64,000 nucleotides of DNA from Shinella pollutisoli (lineage in GTDB: Bacteria; Pseudomonadota; Alphaproteobacteria; Rhizobiales; Rhizobiaceae), in the NCBI RefSeq assembly GCF_024609765.1, contig NZ_JANFDG010000013.1, positions 1-64,000 on the forward strand, read 5' to 3'. Shown here in pieces: positions 9,483 through 18,724 of the stretch. The notes beneath the pieces are model-generated. The model had not been told where the DNA came from. It worked only from the letters and a program-made list of their open reading frames with translations, and searched no databases. The translations under genes and the position numbers were made by a program. Positions within the stretch are counted from its first letter, which is position 1. Each line of letters begins with the position of its first letter.

Positions 9483-10470
9483 GGGGGAGCCGAAAGCCCA
9501 GGGCCCGCGGCGGCCGGAAATGCGGGTGCGGCCGACCGCGCCCATCGTGCCGCCGTCGAACGTGTCGGGCAACGCGCTGATGCTCGTCATCGCCATCATG
9601 GCCTTCCTCGCCTGCCTCACCTTCGGCGCCGTCTCGATGGTGCGGGCGACGGCGGCGAGCTGGCAGAGCCAGATCTCCCGCGAGGTCACCATCCAGATCA
9701 AGCCGGACGACGCGCTCGACATGGAGCAGGCGCTGAAGGACGCGCGCGACCTCGCGCTCACCTTCGCCGGCACGCGCGACGGCACGATCGTCGACCGGGC
9801 GGCGACGGCCCGCCTCCTCGAGCCCTGGCTCGGCGAGGGGCTGAACCTCGACGAGCTGCCGGTGCCGCGCCTCGTCATCGTCACCATCGACGAGCAGAAC
9901 CCGCCGGATTTCGCCGCCATGCGGCAGGCGCTCGCCGGAAAGATCCCGCAGGCCTTCCTCGACGACCACCGCACCTGGGTCGACCGGCTCGTCGCCATGG
10001 CGCGCACCACGGCGCTGATCGGCACGGGCGTGCTCGTGCTCGTCTTCTCGGCCATGGTGCTGACGGTGGTCTTCGCGACGCGCGGCGCTCTCTCCGGCAA
10101 CCGGCACATCGTCGAGGTCCTGCATTTCGTCGGGGCGGAGGCGGGCTTCGTCGCCTCCGAGTTCCAGAAGCATTTCCTGAAGATCAGCCTCAAGGGCTCG
10201 TTCGCCGGCGGCTTCCTCGCGGCACTCTGCTTCGCCGTCGCCGGCTTCTGGCAGGGCCGGTCGATCGCCACGCCCGAGAGCGACCAGGCGACGGCGCTGT
10301 TCGGCACCTTCTCGATGGGGCTCACCGGCTATCTCGGCATCGCCGCGACGATGGTCGTCATCGCGCTGCTCACCACGCTCACGGCCCGGTTCACGGTGAT
10401 GCGGACGATCTACGAGATCGACCTCATCCGTTCCGATCCGTCGCGCACCGACCAGTTGCCCGACTCATGA
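9475..10470 (+). CDS. ftsX: cell division protein FtsX
   Basis: A 331-residue membrane partner of FtsE. It has a cytoplasmic N-terminus, a first membrane helix at about residues 34-55, a periplasmic domain, and three more helices in the C-terminal half (about 180-200, 235-255 and 275-300), the FtsX topology. The sequence fits the shorter alphaproteobacterial FtsX. The ATG lies inside the end of ftsE, so the two are translationally coupled. Confidence 0.93.
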   Translation: MTEGEPKAQGPRRPEMRVRPTAPIVPPSNVSGNALMLVIAIMAFLACLTFGAVSMVRATAASWQSQISREVTIQIKPDDALDMEQALKDARDLALTFAGTRDGTIVDRAATARLLEPWLGEGLNLDELPVPRLVIVTIDEQNPPDFAAMRQALAGKIPQAFLDDHRTWVDRLVAMARTTALIGTGVLVLVFSAMVLTVVFATRGALSGNRHIVEVLHFVGAEAGFVASEFQKHFLKISLKGSFAGGFLAALCFAVAGFWQGRSIATPESDQATALFGTFSMGLTGYLGIAATMVVIALLTTLTARFTVMRTIYEIDLIRSDPSRTDQLPDS

Positions 10471-10528
10471 CGCGACGTCGGCGGAGGGTTGCCGCAAACC
10501 GGACTATCGGTTGCCGCAATCTCGGATT

Positions 10529-11257
10529 ATGGACGAAGACATGAATGCGCTGGAACGGGTGAAGCCGGGGTTGCCGCAGGGCGCCCGGGCCGAGGGCGGA
10601 CGGGGCGGACGCCGCCGCGGCCCGCTGCGCATCGCCGTGCGCGTCGTTCTCCTCTGCCTGTTCCTCGTCGCCGCCGCCGGCGTGGCGGGCTTCCTCTATT
10701 TCGCCGAGACGGTGGCCGGGCTGGAAGTGCCGGCCGATCCCAAGGCGGACGCCATCGTCGTGCTCACCGGCGGCTACCAGCGCATCGACCACGCGATCGG
10801 GCTGCTCGAAAGCGGGGCGGGCGGGCGGCTCCTCATCTCCGGCGTCAACCCGGCGACCAGCGGCAACCAGATCCGGCGGCTGACGCAGAGCTCGTCCGCA
10901 TTGTTCGAGTGCTGCGTCGACATGGGCTACGACGCGATGGACACGATCGGCAACGCCAACGAGACGGCGCGCTGGATCAGCGACCACGGCTTCCGCCGCG
11001 TGCTGGTGGTGACGAACAACTACCACATGCCGCGGAGCCTGCTGGAGCTGAAGCTCAGCGACCGGCGGACGGAATTCGTCGCCTATCCCGTCGTCAACAC
11101 GGACCTCAGGAACGGCAACTGGCTGCGCCAGCCCGGCATCCTGCGCGCGCTGCTTTCGGAATACATCAAGTACAGCGTGGCGCGGCTGCGTGCCGTCGCC
11201 GGCGCGCGCACCTCCACCGGGCTTCGCGGCGACATGATGGGGGTCGCCGGCGGCTGA
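10529..11257 (+). CDS. YdcF/SanA-family (DUF218) membrane-anchored protein
   Basis: A 242-residue protein with one N-terminal membrane helix (about residues 33-55) and a DUF218 domain. Seen are the DAIVVLTGG strand-turn that opens the fold, the NANETARWI segment and VVTNNYHMPR, all typical of the YdcF/ElyC/SanA group. Members act in envelope homeostasis, but no enzymatic role is firmly established. The start at 10529 is uncertain because no clear ribosome-binding site is seen. Two imperfect copies of GGTTGCCGCAA lie just upstream (10488-10520). Confidence 0.85.
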   Translation: MDEDMNALERVKPGLPQGARAEGGRGGRRRGPLRIAVRVVLLCLFLVAAAGVAGFLYFAETVAGLEVPADPKADAIVVLTGGYQRIDHAIGLLESGAGGRLLISGVNPATSGNQIRRLTQSSSALFECCVDMGYDAMDTIGNANETARWISDHGFRRVLVVTNNYHMPRSLLELKLSDRRTEFVAYPVVNTDLRNGNWLRQPGILRALLSEYIKYSVARLRAVAGARTSTGLRGDMMGVAGG

Positions 11258-11332
11258 TGCCGTGCGGGGAGTTTCCCCGTCTGCCAATATCGTGTAGGGC
11301 AGCACGACGCGTTCCGCTCACAGGCTGCCCGA

Positions 11333-12124
11333 ATGATCATTCTGCGTTCCGTCCTCTTCAACACCCTCTTCTACCTGAACCTCATCGCGCAGATGATCGT
11401 CATGACGCCGGCCTATTTCCTGCTGCCGCGCAAGAAGGCCTACGGGATCGCCAAGACCTGGGCGCGGTCCTGCCACTGGCTCTTCGCCAAGGTGGTCGGC
11501 ACGACCTTCGAGATCGAGGGCCTGGAGAACGTGCCGAAGGGCACCGGCTACATCTTCGCACCGAAGCACCAGTCCTTCTGGGACACCTACGGGCTGCTGC
11601 CGTGGATGGACGACCCGTTCTACATCCTCAAGCGCGAGCTCATGTGGATCCCGCTGTTCGGCTGGTATCTCAGGAAGCAGCGCATGGTGCCGGTCGACCG
11701 CAGCGCCCGCGGCAAGGCCATGGCCGCCGTCATGGAGCGCGCCAAGGCGGAGATGCGCGCCGGCCGCCAGCTCATCATCTACCCGGAAGGCACGCGCCGG
11801 CCGCCGGGGGCGGCGCCCGAATACAAATACGGCATCGCCCGGCTCTACCGCGATCTCGGCGTGCCGGTGGTGCCGATCGTCATGCATCCGGGCCTGTTCT
11901 GGCCGCGGCGCAAGTTCATCCGCTATCCCGGCCACTTCAAGGTGCGCGTGCTGCCGCCGATCGCGCCGGGCATGGAGCCGGACGCCTTCCTCGCCCACCT
12001 GATCGACGTCATGGAGACGGCGAGCGACCGGCTGCTCGTCGAGACGGCGGAGGCGAACCCGAACCTGCCGCTGCCATTCTCCGCCGCGGCCCGGCTCGCC
12101 GAGCTGAAGGCGCGCGCCGCCTGA
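11333..12124 (+). CDS. plsC: 1-acyl-sn-glycerol-3-phosphate acyltransferase
   Basis: A 263-residue PlsC-type acyltransferase that makes phosphatidic acid from lysophosphatidic acid at the inner membrane. Motif I is HQSFWD (HX4D, about residue 80), motif III is YPEGTRR, and VPIVMHPG is the fourth block. A hydrophobic N-terminal segment provides membrane attachment. It follows the ftsEX-YdcF genes on the same strand after 75 bases, which contain a small hairpin (GGGGAGTTTCCCC). Confidence 0.93.
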   Translation: MIILRSVLFNTLFYLNLIAQMIVMTPAYFLLPRKKAYGIAKTWARSCHWLFAKVVGTTFEIEGLENVPKGTGYIFAPKHQSFWDTYGLLPWMDDPFYILKRELMWIPLFGWYLRKQRMVPVDRSARGKAMAAVMERAKAEMRAGRQLIIYPEGTRRPPGAAPEYKYGIARLYRDLGVPVVPIVMHPGLFWPRRKFIRYPGHFKVRVLPPIAPGMEPDAFLAHLIDVMETASDRLLVETAEANPNLPLPFSAAARLAELKARAA

Positions 12125-12673
12125 TCAGCGCGCAGCCGGGGCGAGCGCCTCGGCGGCGCGGCCGACGTCCTCCAGCCAATGGTCGCGGATGCCCATCTCG
12201 CGCAGGTGAAGCAGGGTGTTCCTGACATAGTCGATGTTCGGCCCGGCCCGGCCGACGGCGGAGCCCACGGCCGATGCCGCCTCCTCGATCGTCAGCGCGC
12301 CGGCATACTGGTGATGGGCGCGGTCGATGATGTAGGCGAGTGCGGCGACCCGGCGGCCGTCGCCGAGCGTCGCCGGCAGCGTGCGCTCCAGGTAGACATG
12401 CGTCACCAGCTCGCGCTCGCGCAGGTAATCGACCACGGCCTCCCAGCGGTCGGGGGCGACGCGGAAGGCCATGCCGCGGCAGGAGCCGCCCCGGTCGAGC
12501 CCGAGCACGAGGCCGGGCCGCTCCTCCGTGCCGCGATGGACCCAGGAGCGCACGCAGAGAGAGCGGCGGAAGCCGTAGAGATGGGCCGCCTGCCGCTCCT
12601 CGTATTCGAAGCCCGGGTTCCACATCAGCGACCCGTAGCCAAAGACCCAGAAATCGTTCATATCCACCGTCAT
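12125..12673 (-). CDS. gamma-glutamylcyclotransferase, ChaC type
   Basis: A 182-residue protein with the ChaC nucleotide-like loop VFGYGSLMWNPGF at the N-terminus and the catalytic glutamate segment YLRERE near the middle. ChaC enzymes convert glutathione to 5-oxoproline and Cys-Gly. The start could be 12673 (MTVDMNDF) or 12661 (MNDFWVF); neither has a strong ribosome-binding site. It is convergent with plsC, the stops being separated by only a few bases. Confidence 0.9.
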   Translation of the reverse strand: MTVDMNDFWVFGYGSLMWNPGFEYEERQAAHLYGFRRSLCVRSWVHRGTEERPGLVLGLDRGGSCRGMAFRVAPDRWEAVVDYLRERELVTHVYLERTLPATLGDGRRVAALAYIIDRAHHQYAGALTIEEAASAVGSAVGRAGPNIDYVRNTLLHLREMGIRDHWLEDVGRAAEALAPAAR

Positions 12674-12760
12674 CCGGACCCATTCCCCAAAAGCCGCCGC
12701 AATTGCCGGCCTTTGTCGCGCTCGCGGACAAATCATCCGCCTCACAATTGGGAGAACAGC

Positions 12761-13768
12761 ATGGCATCGTCAAGCCGCGCCGCGACGTCGGGCACCACGC
12801 GCAAGCTCGCCTGGCTCGCGGCCGCCGTCGTCCTTACCGTCGCGCTCTATTCCGGCGGCTGGTTCTATGCGGCGGGCTGGCTGAGGGACCGGCTCGCCGG
12901 CCGGCTGGATGCCTCGCGCGAACAGATGGTCTCGCTCTCCTGCGGCGACCTCTCGGTGCGCGGCTTCCCCTTCCGCATCGGCGTCTTCTGCGACACGGTC
13001 GGCGTGGACGACCGGCCCTCCGGCCTGTCGGCGACCTTCGGCGCGCTGCGTTCGGCCGCGCAGGTCTACCGGCCGGGCCATGCGGTCCTCGAGCTCGACG
13101 GGCCGGCGCAGGTGCGGGTAACGCCCGACCGCGTCTTCGTCGCCGACTGGTCGCTGATGCGCGCGAGCGCCGTCGCCTGGACCGACGGGCTCGACCGCGG
13201 CTCGCTCGCCTATGACGGGCTGAAGGGGCGCCTCAACGCGCCCTCGGCCGGCCTGTCGCTCGGCGTCTCGGCCGCGCATGGCGAGGCGCATCTGCGCCGG
13301 TCGGGCGAGGCGCTGGACGCGGCCGGATCGGCCGCGGGGCTGGCGCTCGACGTCGGCGGCCGCGTGCTGCCGCCGCTCGACGCCGCGGTCGACATGACGA
13401 TCGCCGACGCCGCCCGCTGGATCTCGGCGGAGGGCCCGCCCGAGGACGCGCCCTACGGCGTGAAGCTGGAGCTGCGCCGGCTCTCGCTCGATCTCGGCGG
13501 CGGCCGCCGGGCCGCGCTCTCCGGCCCGCTGACGATCGGCGAGGACGGTTTCCTGTCCGGCACGCTCGATCTCGACATCGAGGGCGTCTCGGCCTGGCGC
13601 GACCGCGTCGTCGAGGCCTTCCCGGAAGTGGAGGAGACGGCGCGGCGCATCGCCCAGGCGATCCTCGGGCTTTCGGGCGGCAGGGAGCGGGCGGTGGTGA
13701 AGCTCAACCTCCGCGACGGCACCGTCTATCTCGGGCCCTTCCCCATCGCCTTCGTACCACCGATTTGA
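12761..13768 (+). CDS. DUF2125 domain protein
   Basis: A 335-residue protein with one N-terminal membrane helix (about residues 15-38) and a long extracytoplasmic beta-rich domain. The segments SCGDLSVRGFPFRI and FCDTVGVD are the recognisable start of DUF2125, an alphaproteobacterial family of unknown function related in general shape to AsmA-like envelope proteins. GGGAGAAC precedes the ATG. It is convergent with tyrC. The link to lipid transport is only by analogy. Confidence 0.85.
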   Translation: MASSSRAATSGTTRKLAWLAAAVVLTVALYSGGWFYAAGWLRDRLAGRLDASREQMVSLSCGDLSVRGFPFRIGVFCDTVGVDDRPSGLSATFGALRSAAQVYRPGHAVLELDGPAQVRVTPDRVFVADWSLMRASAVAWTDGLDRGSLAYDGLKGRLNAPSAGLSLGVSAAHGEAHLRRSGEALDAAGSAAGLALDVGGRVLPPLDAAVDMTIADAARWISAEGPPEDAPYGVKLELRRLSLDLGGGRRAALSGPLTIGEDGFLSGTLDLDIEGVSAWRDRVVEAFPEVEETARRIAQAILGLSGGRERAVVKLNLRDGTVYLGPFPIAFVPPI

Positions 13769-13774
13769 CGGGCC

Positions 13775-14701
13775 TCAGCCGTCCTCGCCGACAGGGCGGC
13801 CGAAGTTGGGGGCGGCCGTGTCCTGGCCGGCGTCGATGATCGAGCGGCGGATGGCGCGGGTGCGGGTGAAGAGGTCGAACAGCTTCTCGCCGTCGCCCCA
13901 GCGGATCGCCCGCTGCAGATAGGCGAGGTCCTCGGAGAAGCGCGCGAGCATCTCCAGGATCGCGTCCTTGTTGTGCAGGCAGACGTCGCGCCACATGGTC
14001 GGGTCGGAGGCGGCGAGGCGCGTGAAGTCGCGGAAGCCGGAGGCGGAATACTTGATGACCTCCGATTCCGTCACCGTCTCCAGGTCGTCCGCCGTGCCGA
14101 CGATGTTGTAGGCGATGATGTGCGGCAGGTGCGAGACGATGGCGAGCACCTTGTCGTGGTGCTCGGCGTCCATCTCGTCGACGTTCGAGCCGAGCGCGCG
14201 CCAGAATGCGGCGAGCTTGCGCTTGGCCTCCTTGTCGGTGCCGTGGACGGGGGTGAGGATGCACCAGCGGCCCTGGAACAGCTCGGCGAAGCCCGCGTCC
14301 GGGCCGGAATGCTCGGTGCCGGCGATCGGGTGCCCGGGGATGAAATGCACGGTCTTCGGCATGTGCGGCAGCATCTGCGCCACGACCGAGCTCTTGGTGG
14401 AGCCGACGTCGGTGACGATGGCGCCGGGCTTCAGGTGCGGGGCGATCTCCTCGGCCACCTTGCCGGAGGCGCCGACCGGCACCGAGACGATGACGAGGTC
14501 GGCGTCCGCGACGGCCTTGCCGGCGTCCTGCACGTAGTCGGTGCCGAGATCGAGCGCGCGGGCGCGCGCCAGCGTCTCCTCGCTGCGGCTCGACACCGTC
14601 ACCCTGTCCGCCAGCCCCTTGGCCTTCACGGCGCGGGCGATGGAGGAGCCGATCAGGCCGATGCCGATCAGCGCGATCCTGTCGAAATGGACGTCCGTCA
14701 T
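13775..14701 (-). CDS. tyrC: prephenate/arogenate dehydrogenase
   Basis: A 308-residue NAD(P)-dependent dehydrogenase of tyrosine synthesis. The N-terminal Rossmann loop is [11 protein letters not shown]. The substrate-binding region contains [14 protein letters not shown], with the catalytic histidine in GHP, and DVGSTKSSV. The C-terminal helical part [14 protein letters not shown] is characteristic. Whether prephenate or arogenate is preferred cannot be read from sequence; the short rhizobial TyrC type often accepts both. Confidence 0.93.
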   Translation of the reverse strand: MTDVHFDRIALIGIGLIGSSIARAVKAKGLADRVTVSSRSEETLARARALDLGTDYVQDAGKAVADADLVIVSVPVGASGKVAEEIAPHLKPGAIVTDVGSTKSSVVAQMLPHMPKTVHFIPGHPIAGTEHSGPDAGFAELFQGRWCILTPVHGTDKEAKRKLAAFWRALGSNVDEMDAEHHDKVLAIVSHLPHIIAYNIVGTADDLETVTESEVIKYSASGFRDFTRLAASDPTMWRDVCLHNKDAILEMLARFSEDLAYLQRAIRWGDGEKLFDLFTRTRAIRRSIIDAGQDTAAPNFGRPVGEDG

Positions 14702-14759
14702 GTGCCTTCGAGCCCCCGTTTTCCGTGCAATTAACGGCGGGGCCGCGATTTGTCGAGGC

Positions 14760-15503
14760 CTACAGGCTCTCGCGGGTGGTCGGCACGCCCTGCGGCGCCA
14801 GCACCGGCACGAAGACGCGGCGCGAGGCGCGGGCGGCGACCGGCAGGCCCTGGTAGAGCCGCTTCTGCGCCTCGACGACGATGACGCCGGAGAACATCGG
14901 CCAGAGGCTGCGGCCGAGCCGCTCGAACAGGCCGCGCAGCTTCTGCACAGTGCGCAGCTTGGAGGGCGGGAAGAACAGCGCCTCGGCCGTCGCGCCGGGC
15001 GTGAAGTTCGTCTCGCGCAAAAGCGCGGTGAGCTGCCCGCGCGAATAGGGCCGGCCGGAGCCGAAGGGCGTGTGCTCCATGCGCGCCCACACGCCGCGCC
15101 GGTTCGGTACGACGATGACGAGGCGGCCGCCGGGGGCGAGCACGCGCCAGAGCTCCTTCATCGTCTCGCGCGGGTTCTCGGCGAATTCCAGCGAATGGAC
15201 CATCAGCACGCGGTCGACCGAGGCGTCCGGCAGCGGCAGTTCCTCGTCGAAGACGAGCGCCGTCGAGGAGAGCTCGCCGGGCGGCCAGTTCACCGCGCCC
15301 TGGCCGGCGGGCATGAAGGCGAAGGTGCGCTCGGTATCGGCGCGGAAACGGTCGAGATAGGGTACGGCATAGCCGAGGCCCACCAGCCGCTCCTCCGGCA
15401 GGCGCGCCCACAGCGAGACGAGCGCCATCGTGATGGAGTGGCCGGCGAGGCGGCCGAGGCGCGAATGGTAGAATTCCCGAAGGTCGACGATATCGGTGTG
15501 CAT
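14760..15503 (-). CDS. class I SAM-dependent methyltransferase (Methyltransf_11-like)
   Basis: A 247-residue protein. The hydrophobic segment [15 protein letters not shown] corresponds to motif IV of class I methyltransferases, and [16 protein letters not shown] to motif VI. The first SAM-binding glycine-rich motif (around [14 protein letters not shown]) is weak but present. Substrate unknown. It is downstream of no obvious partner and is divergent from glyoxalase II with 84 bases between the starts; that spacer includes a short ribosome-binding region and no further gene. Confidence 0.8.
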   Translation of the reverse strand: MHTDIVDLREFYHSRLGRLAGHSITMALVSLWARLPEERLVGLGYAVPYLDRFRADTERTFAFMPAGQGAVNWPPGELSSTALVFDEELPLPDASVDRVLMVHSLEFAENPRETMKELWRVLAPGGRLVIVVPNRRGVWARMEHTPFGSGRPYSRGQLTALLRETNFTPGATAEALFFPPSKLRTVQKLRGLFERLGRSLWPMFSGVIVVEAQKRLYQGLPVAARASRRVFVPVLAPQGVPTTRESL

Positions 15504-15587
15504 GGCGGGAATGTGAGCGATGGGCCGGTGGACTTCAAGGCCGGTTGGCTTACATTCCCCCTGACCGCTCGACGAAGGATGGATGCC

Positions 15588-16358
15588 ATGGCCCCGCTCG
15601 ACATAGACCTTTTTTCCTGCCGCAGCGACAATTTCGGCGTGCTCGTCCACGATCCCGCGACCGGGCTGACGGCGAGCATCGACGCGCCGGAGGAGAAGGC
15701 GATCCTCGATGTGCTTGCCCGCCGCGGCTGGACGTTGAGCCATATCTTCACGACCCATCACCACGGCGACCACGTCGAGGCGAACCTGCCACTGAAGGCG
15801 CGTTTCGGCGCGACGATCGTCGGGCCGGCGCGGGAGGCCGCGCGCATTCCCGGCATCGACCGGACGGTGGACGGGGGCGACGCGTTCGATTTCGCCGGCC
15901 GGCGGGTGGAGGTGATCGCGACGCCGGGCCATACGGCGGGCCACGTCTCGTATCACCTGCCCGAGGAGAAGCTGCTCTTCGCCGCCGACACGCTGTTCGC
16001 GCTCGGCTGCGGCCGGCTGTTCGAGGGCACGGCCGCCGACATGTGGCAGTCGCTGTCGAAGCTCGCCCGGCTGCCGGACGAGACGCGCGTCTATTTCGGC
16101 CACGAATACACGCTGTCGAACGCCCGCTTCGCCGTCACCGTCGACCCGGACAATGCGGCGCTCGCCCGCCGTGCGGCCGAGATCCAGCGGCTGAGGGCGG
16201 ACGGCGCCTTCACCGCGCCGACGACGATCGGCGTCGAGAAGGAGACGAACCCGTTCCTGCGCGCCGGCGACCCGGCGATCCGCCGCCATCTCGGCATGGA
16301 AGGGGCGGGCGATGCGGAGGTCTTCGGCGAGATCCGGGCGCGCAAGGACCGGTTCTGA
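15588..16358 (+). CDS. gloB: hydroxyacylglutathione hydrolase (glyoxalase II)
   Basis: A 256-residue metallo-beta-lactamase-fold enzyme. The metal-binding motif is FTTHHHGDH (THxHxDH, about residues 53-61), followed by [16 protein letters not shown] and YFGHEYT, which supply the remaining ligands. GloB hydrolyses S-lactoylglutathione to lactate and glutathione. AAGGA lies 8 bases before the chosen ATG; an alternative ATG is 9 bases upstream. The length matches the family (about 255). Confidence 0.95.
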   Translation: MAPLDIDLFSCRSDNFGVLVHDPATGLTASIDAPEEKAILDVLARRGWTLSHIFTTHHHGDHVEANLPLKARFGATIVGPAREAARIPGIDRTVDGGDAFDFAGRRVEVIATPGHTAGHVSYHLPEEKLLFAADTLFALGCGRLFEGTAADMWQSLSKLARLPDETRVYFGHEYTLSNARFAVTVDPDNAALARRAAEIQRLRADGAFTAPTTIGVEKETNPFLRAGDPAIRRHLGMEGAGDAEVFGEIRARKDRF

Positions 16359-16360
16359 TA

Positions 16361-17242
16361 TCAGGCCGTTGCGGGCGCGCGCCTGCGGAAGATCATGTCG
16401 CGGGCGGCGAGCACCGCGCCGCCGGTGACGAGCAGGCAGGCGAGGCCGATGCGCCAGGACGGCTCGGCGAAGCCCGTGACGACGAGGACGAGGGTGGAGA
16501 GCAGCGGCGCGGCATAGCTCGCGGCGCCGAGGATCTGGATGTCGCCGTTCTTCACGCCGTAGTCCCACGCGTAGAAGGCGGCCCCCACCGGCATGAGGCC
16601 GAGGCCGGCGACGGCGAGCCATTCGAAGCCCGTCTGCGGCCAGACGGTCGTCTCCAGCATCAGGTGGCAGAGGAAGGAGAGGAGCGAGGTGGCAAGGCAG
16701 AAGCCGGTGACGACGTCCGTCGAGACCGCGCCAAAGCGGCGGGTGGCGAGCGAATAGGCCGCCCAGGCGAAGGCGCAGAGGAAGGCCGCGGCGTAGCCGA
16801 GGAGATAGGCGCCGTCGAAGGAGAAGCCGTTGCGGCCGACGATCAGCACCGTGCCGGCGAGCCCGGCCAGCGCGCCGGCGACGTGGTGCCCGCGCAGCCG
16901 CTCGCCCGGCAGCAGCGCCGAGCCGACGACGATGAAGAGCGGCCAGAGATAGGCGATCAGGCTCGCCTCGACGGCCGGCGCGTTGCGCAGCGCCGTGAAA
17001 TAGAGGAAGTGGTAGCCGAACAGGCCGGCGATGCCGGTGGCCCACACCTTCGCCGGCTGCCTGAGCAGGCGCATGCGCTCCGGCCTCGCGGCGAGCACGG
17101 TAATGCCGGGCAGGCTGCCGATCAGGAAGCAGATCGCCGAGAGCTGGAACGGCGGCATCCGGCCGGAGGCGGCGGTGAAGAGCGCGAGCAGCGCCCACAT
17201 CAGGATCGCCGAGAAGCCGATCAGCGTCGCGCGCAGGGTCAA
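16361..17242 (-). CDS. EamA/DMT-family permease
   Basis: A 293-residue protein made almost entirely of hydrophobic segments, consistent with ten helices in two EamA repeats. APAVEASLIAYLWPLFIV in the first half and IQILGAASYAAPLLSTL in the second are typical. The start is inferred to be TTG at 17242 (MTLRATL) because AAAGGA lies 6 bases upstream; the frame itself is open further. It overlaps nothing but lies 28 bases after the DUF3108 gene on the same strand. Substrate unknown; some family members export amino acids. Confidence 0.85.
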   Translation of the reverse strand: MTLRATLIGFSAILMWALLALFTAASGRMPPFQLSAICFLIGSLPGITVLAARPERMRLLRQPAKVWATGIAGLFGYHFLYFTALRNAPAVEASLIAYLWPLFIVVGSALLPGERLRGHHVAGALAGLAGTVLIVGRNGFSFDGAYLLGYAAAFLCAFAWAAYSLATRRFGAVSTDVVTGFCLATSLLSFLCHLMLETTVWPQTGFEWLAVAGLGLMPVGAAFYAWDYGVKNGDIQILGAASYAAPLLSTLVLVVTGFAEPSWRIGLACLLVTGGAVLAARDMIFRRRAPATA

Positions 17243-17270
17243 GGCCTGTCCTTTCCGGGGGAGTTCGCGT

Positions 17271-18047
17271 TCACTTGCCGAAGCGCGTCGCCGAAACGGT
17301 GACGGGGCCGAGCCTGGTGGGGATCTGCGCATAGACGGGCGCATAGACGTCGGCACCCTCCGCCTTGGCGAACCAGACCTCCATCGTCGTCAGCTTGCGC
17401 AGGTATTCGACGTCGTGGCGGCCCTTGCGATAGCCGGACTTCGGGATGAAGCGGATGCCGCAGACGACGGCCTCGCCCTCGAAGCCCTGGGTGGAGAAGG
17501 GCCGCGTGCCCTTGGAGCTGAGCTTCAGGTCGAGGCGCGATTCGCCGTCGAAGATCGGCAGGGTCTTCGGGCAGACGCGGCTGCCGGCGGGGATGATGAG
17601 GCCGGAGATCGGATCGAGCACCGAGCGCATGTCGCCGCGCGTCACGGGAACCCAGTTCTTCGGCCGCCGGCGCGGCGGCGTCATGCTGGCCTGGACGACG
17701 TTGCCGTTGCGGAAGGTGACGTCGATCTCGCGGCTGCGCTTGCCGCTCCGGTAGGAGACGGAATAGCTGGTGGCGCTCAGCCGGTTGCGGCGGATGACGC
17801 CGGAGACCGAGGTGGTGCCCTGGGTGCTGGAGAATATGTCGGCGAGGCCGGCCGAGCGCAGGCTGCCGGAGATCACGTAGCGGTTGCCGTCGAATTCCGA
17901 GCGGAAGGAGGCCGTCGCCACCGGCAGGCCGGAGAGGCGGATGCTGTAATCGGTGCGGTGCTCGCGCTCCGCCGAGGCAAGCGGTGCGGCGAAGCCGAGA
18001 AGGGCAAGCGATGCGGCCGCACCTGCAATCCATCCACGCCAGTTCAT
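17271..18047 (-). CDS. DUF3108 periplasmic protein
   Basis: A 258-residue protein with a signal peptide (cleavage after ASA, about residue 25) and a beta-rich DUF3108 domain: YSIRLSGLPVATASF at the start, SVSYRSGKRSR in the middle and EVWFAKAEG near the end. DUF3108 proteins are predicted envelope beta-barrel or jelly-roll proteins of unknown role. GGGAGTCGTGGG precedes the ATG. The gene is divergent from rpmB. Confidence 0.85.
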   Translation of the reverse strand: MNWRGWIAGAAASLALLGFAAPLASAEREHRTDYSIRLSGLPVATASFRSEFDGNRYVISGSLRSAGLADIFSSTQGTTSVSGVIRRNRLSATSYSVSYRSGKRSREIDVTFRNGNVVQASMTPPRRRPKNWVPVTRGDMRSVLDPISGLIIPAGSRVCPKTLPIFDGESRLDLKLSSKGTRPFSTQGFEGEAVVCGIRFIPKSGYRKGRHDVEYLRKLTTMEVWFAKAEGADVYAPVYAQIPTRLGPVTVSATRFGK

Positions 18048-18199
18048 TTTCCCACGACTCCCGTTCGAGACGTTCCGCAACGTGCCAGAAAGGCAAACCA
18101 ATGCGGCAAATCTGCGCCGCGGCCGATCCGCCACCCGTTGCTATTGCCTGCGAATCGCGGCACTTGGCAACTGAAATCCGCCGACGCCGCAGGTTTGGC

Positions 18200-18228
18200 T
18201 TGACGTTGCCGCCCGGTGTGACTATAGA
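18200..18228 (+). promoter_or_regulatory. sigma-70-type promoter for rpmB
   Basis: TTGACG (18200-18205) and TATAGA (18223-18228) are separated by exactly 17 bases. Transcription would start near 18235 and give an 85-base leader before rpmB. This is one of the best housekeeping promoter matches in the chromosomal half. Confidence 0.7.
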
Positions 18229-18318
18229 ACCGCGACTTTCCTAAAAGGCCAGACGGACCGCGGCCGGTTACGGTGCCGGAAACGTATTGTCCCGAACACA
18301 AGAAAAATAGGTGTAACC

Positions 18319-18603
18319 ATGTCCCGTAGTTGCGAATTGACCGGCAAGGGCGTCCAGTCGGGCAACAATGTGAGCCACGCGAACAACAAGACCAAGCGCA
18401 AGTTCCTGCCGAACCTGTGCAACGTCACGCTGATCTCCGACGCTCTCGGCCAGCGCTTCCGCCTGCGCGTTTCCGCTGCAGCGCTCCGCTCGGTCGAGCA
18501 TCGCGGCGGCCTCGATGCCTTCCTGCTGAAGTCGGACGAGAACGAACTGTCGATGCGCGCCCGCCTGCTGCGCCGCCAGATCGCCAAGAAGACCGCCGCC
18601 TGA
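18319..18603 (+). CDS. rpmB: 50S ribosomal protein L28
   Basis: A 94-residue protein beginning [20 protein letters not shown], the L28 signature, and continuing with [12 protein letters not shown]. It is the longer alphaproteobacterial form. A promoter 85 bases upstream and an intrinsic terminator 30 bases downstream make it a single-gene unit. Confidence 0.97.
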   Translation: MSRSCELTGKGVQSGNNVSHANNKTKRKFLPNLCNVTLISDALGQRFRLRVSAAALRSVEHRGGLDAFLLKSDENELSMRARLLRRQIAKKTAA

Positions 18604-18632
18604 TCAAGGCTGCAGGCCGCACCGATCCGATC

Positions 18633-18669
18633 GAGGCTTGACCGCACGCCGGTCAGGCCTCGCTCTTTT
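18633..18669 (+). terminator. intrinsic terminator of rpmB
   Basis: GAGGC-T-TGACCG, a 5-base loop, then CGGTCA-G-GCCTC forms an 11-pair stem with one mismatch, followed by GCTCTTTT. It stands between rpmB and the riboswitch of the next gene. Confidence 0.75.
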
Positions 18670-18689
18670 GCCGGCATCGTCGTTTCTCC

Positions 18690-18724
18690 AACTGGTGGCA
18701 TCACCCAGGATAAAAAAATGCAAG
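18690..18724 (+). ncRNA. preQ1-I riboswitch candidate (translational)
   Basis: The sequence reads CTGG, TG, GCAT, CA, C, CCAG, GATAAAAAA, ATGC. CTGG (18692-18695) pairs with CCAG (18705-18708) to form P1. The loop GCAT (18698-18701) pairs with ATGC (18718-18721) to form the pseudoknot P2. The CACCC and A-rich GATAAAAAA tail are the conserved parts of the preQ1-I class. P2 contains the start codon, and the AGGA ribosome-binding site overlaps P1, so ligand binding should block translation. The gene below is a queuosine-precursor transporter, a known target of preQ1 riboswitches. Confidence 0.75.

Noticed and set aside
14760-17198. 812-codon minus-strand frame spanning the methyltransferase, gloB and part of the permease
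   Set aside because: Only the left end ([11 protein letters not shown] onward, 14760-15503) is a real protein; the rest is antisense to gloB and out of frame with the permease.
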